Below are positions 24,501 through 34,500 of a stretch of 64,000 nucleotides of DNA, in pieces (within the stretch, counting starts at the first letter, position 1; every line of letters starts with the position of its first letter). Made by a program: the position numbers and the translations under genes. The notes beneath the pieces are model-generated. The model was not told where the DNA came from. It searched no databases and saw nothing but the letters and a program-made list of their open reading frames with translations. The stretch is from contig CABFPE010000098.1 in the NCBI GenBank assembly GCA_900660155.1, forward strand, positions 1,560,527 through 1,624,526, read 5' to 3'. This stretch comes from Hofstenia miamia. Lineage: Eukaryota; Xenacoelomorpha; Acoela; Hofsteniidae.

Positions 24501-26400
24501 TACACTGGAAGTGGTCTTCTTTTGTGGAAATGTTCTTCTCAATATTACATAAAAATCTTTAGGTAAAAAATTACATAATTAAGTAAAAAAGGCAAAATTT
24601 TAAATTTTTAAGTCAAAAAATTGTCCTGGTAATAGTCAAATAAGGAATGAGCTTGTTAATAAGCAACATTTGATTGGCTAAGAGTAAATTAGGTTGACTA
24701 CCACTGGGAATGTAGTGTACACAAAATTTAATTGTTAAGTAAACAAACCCTTCTGCTGTTTACAGTTGGCTTTCAGTGGGCACTGAAAATGCAAACCAGT
24801 GGATGTGTGAATGCTCTAGTTGACACTTAGTGCAAAACCAGTGTGCTGTGCAAACACACCCAATGTCATGTAAATTACAGGGATATTCCAGGCCCACTTC
24901 CACTAAATAGCCCCAAATCTCCATCCTGGGGTGTATTCAGAATTTCATTTATCAGTGCACCTGTCCACTGCAACTTTCCAACAGGGAAATTCATGGTCAT
25001 GGTATCCCCATACAAAGAATTCCTTTCCAAAAAGATGGCATAAGTTGTCTCCTTTTCGGGGTCATAGCCCTCTACTATGGGGTTGTTTGCCTTAAAGTAG
25101 TATTCTGAGTAAATGCCTGACATGCCTCCTCTAATGCCAGCCTCAATAAATTCCAGTTGATTGTTATCTGCAATTGGATCAAGTGAGAAGTTTGTAAAAT
25201 GTAGCATGCATTCCAGCTAAAGTTGAACAGTGTAAAAATATCCACAGGATCCCATTCATATGTTTGCTTGCTCTCAACATGAAATTCACGAAGTACATCT
25301 GCCAGCAACAGTGTATCCAACATTAAATAATTATTGTGGAAGTCATTAAATGTGGTACACCCTCCATTGACCAATGTATTGTTCTGCTCATATTCAAGCT
25401 CCTCTTGTGTTAGTGGTATTTTGCCAGTTAATCTATATGCCAATGGTGTAATTCTGGCAGTCTTGCTTCATTAAATTTATCCAATGAGTCAAAACACTCA
25501 AATGGAAATTGACCTTTGCCTGTGATAAATGCTGCCCATGCCTGCCTTTAACAATTGATACTTTTCTGCTTCAATATTTCTTGTAAGCTTTTACAGGCTA
25601 TCAGCAACAAAATGATGGGAGTCCAAAAATCTCAACTCTTCATGAATTTTTCTTAGTTGTGCCATTTTTATCATTTTAATTATGCACTGGGACCATAAGA
25701 CTAAATGATATGAAGTTTTCAGATGTGCATGGTATACATTTCAGAGTTTCATTTTCTTTGAGCTTCAAACTTTTCAATTACAAATGCATATCAAACTTAC
25801 TGCTATTGTGTGAGAAAACTAGGGTTACAGTGTAATATGTTGCAATTGTTGTGGACAACACTTCATACTTTCCCAGTATAATGACAGTGATCAATTACTT
25901 TGTGTGAAGTGAGTTCAAATTCTTCATTGCAAAAAACGCAAACAGTGGAATTCTAAATCAAAAATTCTCACTAGGGTTGTGAAATTATTTGTTGACGATG
26001 CTTTTGCTTGGCAGCAAATGAAGCCCTAGCAATTTTGCAAAGTTCATCCCAACATTGTTCCATACAAACCTCGCCTGAAAGAATATTGATGGAAAGCAGT
26101 TCATTTTCAGTACTGGTGGCAATACAGATACCTGAGGGAGTTTATTGCACATCTTGAATTGTAAAACTATTCTTTAGGTCAGGCAAAACACTTTGAATTT
26201 TTTGTGATATGCACTCAATATCTAATGCAGCAATAATAGGTACAAAGTTCTTAGCTCCAAATGTAATTTTCTCATTAGGGTTGATGGAAAGTAATTGTGG
26301 GCTCAGCATTGCCATTGTACTTCTTTTGGTGTTTTTCCAAATTGTCCATAGTTCTAAAGCCTGAAGGACATTTGGTGCAGAAAAAACCACTTGATCTATC
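21591..26400 (-). mobile_element. Polinton-type protein-primed DNA polymerase B, fossil copy 2
   Basis: This is a second, fuller fossil of the same polymerase family, read right to left. Parts in order: a zinc-finger-like segment FFCTKCPSGF...LEKH near 26350; an exonuclease block ending ALDIECIS near 26210 (the usual D-x-E site); DFHNNYLMLDTLLLADVL near 25300; GIRGGMSG and ERNSLYGDTMTMNFP near 25000-25130; then, beyond an insertion, HSDFPLAPHKM near 22740, DLNTSKWKAAKNDFEKSLYK and FGKTMESLRKH near 22400-22490, and SDTDFLLYKI near 22150. The carboxyl part runs to about 21600. The copy is broken, with several breaks, but it keeps frames of 110-190 codons, so it is better preserved than copy 1. 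No capsid or integrase gene is seen with it. Confidence 0.85.
22796..24761. mobile_element. About 1.97-kb insertion inside polymerase fossil 2
   Basis: The polymerase blocks on either side are contiguous in relatives, but here they are separated by about 2 kb of unrelated sequence. A 16-bp direct repeat, ACAGTTGGCTTTCAGT, lies at 22780-22795 and 24762-24777, as expected for a target-site duplication. Inside, on the plus strand, are weak coding-like pieces near 23458-23710, including a Cys-x-x-Cys plus His motif near 23690. No transposase, RT or clean terminal repeat was recognised, so the class of the insert is unknown. Confidence 0.5.
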
Positions 26401-26401
26401 C

Positions 26402-26799
26402 TTAAAGAATAAAAATGGAAAAAGTGAACCATTAGAATCAATATATATTGAAAAAAATATCATTTATGAAACTAAGAAAATTAAATATCTTGGTATTGAA
26501 ATTGACAATGAACTTAAATTTACAGATCAGATCAATGCAACTATGAAGAAAATGGCCCATGGAGTTAAATTGCTAACTAAGATTCAACATATATTACCAA
26601 TGAATTGGAGAATTGTACTACTAAGATCTCTTATACTGTCGCATTTTTCATATTCTTCTTTTTTATTTACCAATGTTACCAGGAAAATATTTAAAAAACT
26701 TAAGAAAGTTTTTAATTGGGCAATTAATACAATCTGTAGTAAAAACGATCAAAGTAAAATATTGGAAAAACATAATATTGAATCATTAGAATACCTATT
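26402..26799 (+). mobile_element. LINE fragment, post-RT carboxyl segment, running into the gap
   Basis: The plus-strand frame reads KIKYLGIEIDNELKFTDQIN, then RIVLLRSLILSHFSYSSF and KVFNWAINTI. This is the block that follows the RT domain in CR1/Jockey-type LINEs. It begins where the polymerase fossil stops (about 26400) and is cut by the run of N. Two CpGs in 400 bp make it less CpG-poor than the sequence to its left. Confidence 0.65.
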
Positions 26800-27799
26800 N
26801 NNNNNNNNNNNNNNNNNNNNNNNNNNNNNNNNNNNNNNNNNNNNNNNNNNNNNNNNNNNNNNNNNNNNNNNNNNNNNNNNNNNNNNNNNNNNNNNNNNNN
26901 NNNNNNNNNNNNNNNNNNNNNNNNNNNNNNNNNNNNNNNNNNNNNNNNNNNNNNNNNNNNNNNNNNNNNNNNNNNNNNNNNNNNNNNNNNNNNNNNNNNN
27001 NNNNNNNNNNNNNNNNNNNNNNNNNNNNNNNNNNNNNNNNNNNNNNNNNNNNNNNNNNNNNNNNNNNNNNNNNNNNNNNNNNNNNNNNNNNNNNNNNNNN
27101 NNNNNNNNNNNNNNNNNNNNNNNNNNNNNNNNNNNNNNNNNNNNNNNNNNNNNNNNNNNNNNNNNNNNNNNNNNNNNNNNNNNNNNNNNNNNNNNNNNNN
27201 NNNNNNNNNNNNNNNNNNNNNNNNNNNNNNNNNNNNNNNNNNNNNNNNNNNNNNNNNNNNNNNNNNNNNNNNNNNNNNNNNNNNNNNNNNNNNNNNNNNN
27301 NNNNNNNNNNNNNNNNNNNNNNNNNNNNNNNNNNNNNNNNNNNNNNNNNNNNNNNNNNNNNNNNNNNNNNNNNNNNNNNNNNNNNNNNNNNNNNNNNNNN
27401 NNNNNNNNNNNNNNNNNNNNNNNNNNNNNNNNNNNNNNNNNNNNNNNNNNNNNNNNNNNNNNNNNNNNNNNNNNNNNNNNNNNNNNNNNNNNNNNNNNNN
27501 NNNNNNNNNNNNNNNNNNNNNNNNNNNNNNNNNNNNNNNNNNNNNNNNNNNNNNNNNNNNNNNNNNNNNNNNNNNNNNNNNNNNNNNNNNNNNNNNNNNN
27601 NNNNNNNNNNNNNNNNNNNNNNNNNNNNNNNNNNNNNNNNNNNNNNNNNNNNNNNNNNNNNNNNNNNNNNNNNNNNNNNNNNNNNNNNNNNNNNNNNNNN
27701 NNNNNNNNNNNNNNNNNNNNNNNNNNNNNNNNNNNNNNNNNNNNNNNNNNNNNNNNNNNNNNNNNNNNNNNNNNNNNNNNNNNNNNNNNNNNNNNNNNN
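26800..27799. other. Assembly gap of exactly 1000 N
   Basis: The run is exactly 1000 bases, a conventional placeholder for a gap of unknown size. The true distance and even the adjacency of the two sides are therefore not established. The long X-filled frames across it are meaningless. Confidence 0.98.
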
Positions 27800-27862
27800 A
27801 TAAATGAAGTGGATGTCTGATGTTGTAAATTTGTTTTCAATTGTAGTTAAATATATATTTGC
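27800..27862 (-). mobile_element. Inverted fragment of a Penelope-like RT
   Basis: The reverse complement matches 28952-29011 of the element to the right nearly base for base, apart from a 3-bp insertion and two substitutions. It encodes the same ANIYL...IENKF...SDIH segment just ahead of the catalytic site. The fragment abuts the gap, so a second copy facing the first probably extends into it. Confidence 0.8.
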
Positions 27863-27904
27863 TTTCATAAAGATGTTAAAAAATTTTAAAAATCTATCAT
27901 ACGN

Positions 27905-29893
27905 TTTTCACTAAGTCAATTATAAAGAAAAAGAAAATATCACAAACTAAGAAAATAAAGTGGCTTTGTTATAAACAACGTATTAATGTTTTTAATGTAA
28001 CAAACACCGTTAAAAATTTTACACAAGTTGTAATACCTGATTACATTATGAAAGTATTAGAAAAAGGTCCAAAGCAAATCATCACGTCCAAATTCAAAAA
28101 AATTGATGTTTTTACTGAATTTGAAGATCTAGCAAGTTATTTGATAAAAAAAGATCAACTTTGTAATAACACTCATTCAATTCTTACAGGAATAATGCAT
28201 AAATATGTAAACAATCCACAGAATATAAAATATGCTAAACAACTTAAAAAACTACAAGAGTTTTTACGAAAAAATGACTTAAAAGCTGTCCCATATGATA
28301 AAGGTATTGGAATCGCAATAATGAAAAGAGATGACTATGAGAAAAAAATGATGAGCATTTTGAAAGGTGATGAATTTGAAAGAATTCAATTGCACGCAAA
28401 TGCAAAGAATTCACCTGCAATTTGCTTTGAAAATAGATTTAATGCAAAATTACTGAAAATGAAGAATGAAAAAAAGATATCTGAAACATTTTATGAGAAT
28501 ACAAAATCATTAGGCGGTTATGCTTCAAAATTATATGGCTTTGCAAAAATTCACAAGCCAGAATGTCCATTGCGACCAATTGCCAGCTCATGTGGAAGTA
28601 TTAACAAAAAATTATCTGAAACTCTAAACAAAATGCTAAGTTTATTACCTGAAGCAAATATCAACATCAATGCTAAAAAAATTTGCTAATGACATCATAA
28701 AACAAAACACAAAAGGTTATATGGTTTCATATGATATTAAGAGTCTATACACAAATGTGCCATTGAAAAAGTCAATTGATGCTGCAATTGAACTCCTTAA
28801 GAATAAAAACACAAAAATTTACAATCTGGAGTATAACACAACAAAAGAACTATTAACTTTAGCAGTGAAGAATACTTTAATGGACTTTAATAACACATTT
28901 TATCATCAAAAAGATGGTTTAGCCATGGGAAATCCGTTAAGTTCTACTCTTGCAAATATATATTTAACTGCAATTGAAAACAAATTTACATCAGACATCC
29001 ACTACATTTATTATCTACGCTATATGGATGATATATTTGCATTAGTAAAAAATGAAGAAACATCAGAAAGCATACTTACAAAATTGAATCTAATTGACAA
29101 GAATATTAAGTTTACAAAAGAGATTGAAACTAAGAATAAATTTCATTTTTTGAATGTACAAATAATTAGAAAAGATAACAAATTTGAAACTGGAATCTAT
29201 TATAAACCAACAGACACAGGATTGTTATTGAACTACAATTCAAATACGCCTTTAAATTACAAAATATCATTAATTAAAGGTTGTATTCATCAAATATTTG
29301 ACAATTGCAGCATATATAGAACAATTAACCAAGAAATAGGAAAACTTAAGATCGAATTAAAGAAGAATGAATATCCAAATAATTTCATAGATCGACATAT
29401 TAAGAAATCATTAGAAGACATTCTAATTAAGAACAAAAGATCAAAAAACAATCAAACTAATTATGAACATTGTTTTAAGATCGAATATAGAGGACTGCAC
29501 ACTGAAAACATGATCAAAGAACTCAGAAAAATATCAATAATTAAAGAAAAAGTTAGATTTATATATAACAATCATAAACCAAGAACGAAATTGCAATTAA
29601 AATCTACAACTGAAGAAACCAATAAATCAAATATAATTTATCAAATAATATGCACCTGTGGTGAAGATTATATTGGTTTTTCTAGTAGGCAACTATCAAG
29701 AAGAATTAAAGAACATGAGACCAGCTCTAATATATCGAATCATCTAATTAAGTGAGGACTACATTTTGAAACAAACATATTACATCAGACATCAAGATCA
29801 AGTAATTTAAAAATTATTGAGAGTATTTTTATAAAATCCTTGCAACCAAGTTTAAACACAANAAGTCGAAATATATCTGCATGTTCTTATTAA
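27905..29893 (+). mobile_element. Penelope-like element ORF: RT plus GIY-YIG endonuclease
   Basis: This is a retroelement of the Penelope class, whose RT is related to telomerase. An open amino region runs from the N at 27904 through VIPDYIMKVLEKGPK. RT blocks follow: KLYGFAKIHKPECPLRPI near 28535, VSYDIKSLYTNVPL near 28725, GLAMGNPLSSTLANIYL near 28920 and catalytic RYMDDIF near 29020. The carboxyl GIY-YIG nuclease shows IIYQIICTCGEDYIG (29634-29680), RRIKEHE, and, after a TGA at 29753, IIESIFIKSLQPSLN. The frame changes once near the A-rich run at 28676. The copy is nearly complete and only lightly damaged, so it is probably recent; some damage may be sequencing error. No terminal repeats were identified. 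Confidence 0.85.
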
Positions 29894-31344
29894 GGTTAAT
29901 GAACAATTAGAGAGCAAAAAGCCCAAATTCTTGTTTAATGTGTCCAAATGCAGTAAACAACAATTGAAATAAGAAATAATAATGTACTAACTTGTTTATA
30001 GAACTAACAATACAAATATATCCAATTTTCACACGACAAGTCTTAACACACATTTTTCACTAATCGATCTTAGTTTTAAAATCATAAAATAATAATCACA
30101 GATATTTTGAAAATTAATTATTCTATGGATATATATATTCACGAAAATTCGTTATAGAAAATTAAATATATATGCGTAATCCGTTTTTAATAATTGCTAA
30201 TACACATCTTCTATAATCATGAAATCCACGGTTTACAATCAACCAGTGTACACACATCATTTACTACATATGGTGTCATCAATATACGCCTGTCGACAAT
30301 TGATAAGCAAAACATTAATTAATACTTTTTGTGGATTAATTTCTTTGAAATCAGAACAATTTTTTCACTAAATTGCAAAGTAATTTTGAATCCACAATAC
30401 AAAAATTGCCTAAGAAAAAGGATTTGGTGTGTAATTAACGTATTGCATTCCGGCAACAATTTCCTTAATCTTAAATAACATGAGTAGTTATTACAAAACA
30501 AATTTGAATGCAAAGTCTAAGTTCATTTTTCTCAACTTTATGCGTGATATTTTATAAAATGTTTCTATGAAAATAACATACAGACGTTTCAATTTTTTCT
30601 TCAAAATTATAGCCAACTCAAATAGTTTGCTTGTGGTTCTAAAACATTCACTACCAAAATTGATATGTGCAACTATCATTAGATGGAATTTACCTATGAA
30701 ATCAATAAGTAGACAAAAATGTGTGACTCTACATAAAAAGTAAGAACTTTTAGAATATCAAAATCCCAAGATTGAGTAAAATGTATCACTAAATATTACA
30801 TCTTTTGAAGGCTATAAATATCGCCAAAGCCTTTTTTTATTAATAATTACAAATCACTAAACGGATAAATATAGATTTTTTATTATAAATAAATACTTCC
30901 AATCAATATTTAACAAAAATTCACTACAATTTACAACTATTTGAATGATAAAACTGATTGACGTGATAGCTGGCATCACAAATCCATTTTAAATTCATGG
31001 GTTAAGATATAAATGTTCGCAAACTAACGATTCCTAGCATAAACAGAAATGATGAAATTTAGAATAGTGAAATTTTCATTGGAATAAATAGTAAAATCAA
31101 CGTTAAAAATTCATACGACACATTTTTTGGAAATTGTCAAGATGGTTAAGACTTAGCGTTTTAAAATGGAAGTGTTTACTGATTTCAACATTGAGTACAA
31201 TTCCTAAAAACTTCATAAGCAACTAATGAAGATATACTAGTGTCATTCGCGATTTTAAAACACACTGATAAAAAAGCGTAAGAGTAACAACGATATCATT
31301 TAAAATGAAATGTGAGTGCCACGCTTAGAACTTTGAACTGCATT
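29894..31344. other. Intergenic stretch, includes the probable YKT6 3' UTR
   Basis: No element is recognised. CpG is common here (about 16 per kb at 30-31 kb). The part just left of 31345 should be the 3' untranslated region of YKT6. A candidate minus-strand polyadenylation signal (TTTATT on the plus strand) lies near 30833. Confidence 0.5.
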
Positions 31345-31595
31345 TCATCCGCAACAAGAATTTGTTTTACGAGCAGTTGTGTAAAACTGTTTACTAGTTG
31401 CTGAAAGTGCATCCGATTTTGCAACTAAATCGTCCATTTTCTGACCACGTTCTAAGAGATTCTCTACTGTATTGTGTAATATGATTTTGGTCTCGTCCAG
31501 TTCTCGTTGAAGCTTCATTAAACTGTCCGCTTCCTCAGGCTTTTGGTATTGCTTTATATAATCAGCTAGATTTTTTGAAAATTCATCAATTGTTC
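31345..31595 (-). CDS. YKT6: YKT6 coding exon 3 (SNARE motif)
   Basis: The exon follows the acceptor CTTGTTTAG. Its first two bases complete a glycine codon with the last G of exon 2. It encodes [20 protein letters not shown], the whole SNARE helix and the terminal TNSCCG before TGA (31347-31345). Confidence 0.93.
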
Positions 31596-34500
31596 CTAAA
31601 CAAGAAATTCATTAAAATAATTTTTGTGGACTAGTAATAATCTTTAATATTTTAACAGAACAAATTGCATGCTAAAATGAATGATCGTATAGATTCTTGT
31701 AACATTCTGATAAAATGTCAAATCTCTACCATTGGGCAACCCAATTGGAAGACTTATATTTCAAAAATTTCAAACTCTAGTTCAACCAAAGATATTTGAA
31801 ACATTGGAAGTGGCTTCTTAAAACAAAAAAACATCTAAACAATCGATTAATTATTGAGGTCACCTCATCATTTTAATTTTCGCAAACCAGTTTTCTTAAA
31901 TTGTAACTGATATAAATTACCTCCAATAGTCGTAGGTCTCTAAGTGCTCCTACAAGGGTTCTTCGGTAATCGTTCTGATTATCACTTTTGTCTTAAAAAT
32001 AATACTTACCACAGTCTTAATTAAATTAAATGTAATTAATTACATAAATCCATACAACATTACATGGAAAATCGAAACAAATTAAAAATCCTACAAATGA
32101 TTGCACTGAAAACGAAATAGAAGAAACGAAAGTCAACGTGAAATCATTTCTGAATGACATTTGTAAACAAATTTTGAAAAAAATGCAATATGAAGAGCAG
32201 ATTAATTAAAATATACCAAATAAGTGCAATTGTTACAAATTATAACAAATTATTTGAGGCTGACTGAAGGATCAACTATTGTTGAATCATCCGGATATCT
32301 TGGACTCTGTTCAAAGCATACAATTTAAATTGAAGCATTTTCTACTCAAAATTTGGAAATTTTGCACCAATAGATAGATAATACAGAGACTAAAAACTTC
32401 TCTTCATGAGACCATGTAGTTGATCAACGTTGTCGTTGAGAATTGTCAAATTTACAGATAACGGCGGTGTTGTTAATTTAGCATTTCATTTGCTGCTTGA
32501 TAGGCCAAACCTGACTTCAAGCAAGTAACAACATACTGTCAATGTTAGATTTTCAGACGTTTTTTAAAACCAAGGTCCATCATTTTCATTAATTACATTT
32601 ACTTATGATAATCGACTTGCTTTTGAAGATACTTACAAACTTATTGCTGCAAATAATGCAATAGCGAGTTCAATAGCACTAAACGAATATTCATTTTCAA
32701 CACAATTAAAAATTGATGCCAATTTCATGCAGTCTATGCGCGCATATCTTATCTATATCTGAAGATATTTTGTCCACTAACTTCAGTTCTTTTTACAAAG
32801 CTTTTAATAAAAGAGTGGAAAGAGGCCTTTAACTTTGTTAGTTCAATAATTTTCTTAATGTTTGTAATTTATTAATTAATTTTACTATTCGTTTTCATAT
32901 TTATTTTTCTTGCTTTATGTTTGAATTAAGTTGCATTTCCAGCGGAATTTGTTGTGATTTGTTAAATGTGTGATATTACTTGGTGTGTCTATAAAGTAAT
33001 AAGATGATTTTTTTACTACCTGTTTGTGTGTATATGATTCATTGTAGACCAAATAATCGACCTATGGCTTTTGTGAGTCGAGTTCAGTGAATTACATCTT
33101 CTTCACTTACCTATCTTAAAGTCATACACATAATTAGTCTAGACAGTTTTTGTGCTGCGCAACGATGGAATTTTGTAAAGAGAATGCTCGCTTTTAAGCC
33201 TACGTGGAGATGCAAAATGGCATCAGTGACAAAGGAATCCACGAAAATTTGAATACAGCTTTTCCTGATGCTGCTCTGAGTTATTCCACTGTATCACTCT
33301 GGTGCAAAAACTTCAGGAATAAGTCACGCACAAGTTGGTGTGACCTTCCGCGCAGTGGACGACCGAGAACATCTTGAAGTGATGAAAACATTGGATGGAT
33401 TCAACAAATGTAACAGATTAATCCCAAGTACCCCTGTCGGCGATTGAGCAAAGAGTTGCAGATCTCAAAAGATAGAGTTCTGCAGAATCTCACTGATGAC
33501 CTTAAGATGCGCAAACTTTGCTGGATCCCCATGCGCTCACTGAGTAGAACAAACGACAGAGAACTGTGGTGGCACAAGTGATTCTTCAGAAATTCGACGA
33601 ACTTGGAGCAGATGCTGCTCGACTATATGCAGTTGAGGATGAGACTTGAGTCGATTTTAATGCCAAGCTTCCAAAGCAAAAGAACAAGTGCTGGGTGCAA
33701 AGTGCGAAACAGCGAACCACGGTTGTGCGACCAAAGCTCACTAATCAGAAGAACAAGGTGTACGCCCAGAACTTGCCTTATGGTAAAAAAGTGGACTCTA
33801 AGACGTACGTGTCCTTCATACGGTCAGTTGGGGGACATTGGAGTTCTGCGAAGTGACCCAACAAAATTAGGCGATTTGCCCTTTCAACACGATATTGCGT
33901 GACCACGCACATCAGCTGTTACTGCTCAATTTTTTAGATAACGTAGAGTGAAAATGGTTACTCAGCCTCCATATTCCCCTGATTACAATTTGTGTGAGCG
34001 TTGGGTGTTCGCGCATCTCAAGTGCTGATTCAAGAAGATGACATTCCACAGCCACGACGAAGTGAAAGACGCCGCGTTGCAGGTATTTCGGGATATCCCA
34101 GTTCAACGCTTCCAGGCAGAGCTAGATAAGCTCAGACATCATTTGTTACGTGCCATTGAAAACAATGGGTGTTATGTTATATAAATACAGCTCTTTTGTT
34201 TTGGAATTGTTGTTTCTTAAAAAATGGTGAAGCGATCTTAAAACTTTGTAGACACGCTAAGTATTAGGAAATGTTTCATGTATTTGCAATAGCTTCTAGG
34301 TAATTATTGGCGTCATTCCACTTCTAGGCTAAATATTTGCAGAGTATGGTAAAATCGTAGTTTCATTAATAAAGAATGTTAAATGCCCTTTACCCTCGTT
34401 GAATGAATGTCAACCCTTTCTGATTGATATTGTTGGCTACGGACCTGGTCTGAAATATCACTTCAAAGTAACTACTAACTACAACATCTGCAAAAAAATT

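Noticed and set aside
26297-27868. Long frames on both strands filled with unknown residues
   Set aside because: They are produced by the 1000-N gap. Only the ends carry real sequence (LINE fragment on the left, inverted Penelope fragment on the right).
31925-31998. Extra YKT6 exon
   Set aside because: Splice-like sites are present, but YKT6 is complete and in phase without it, and its translation does not match the family.
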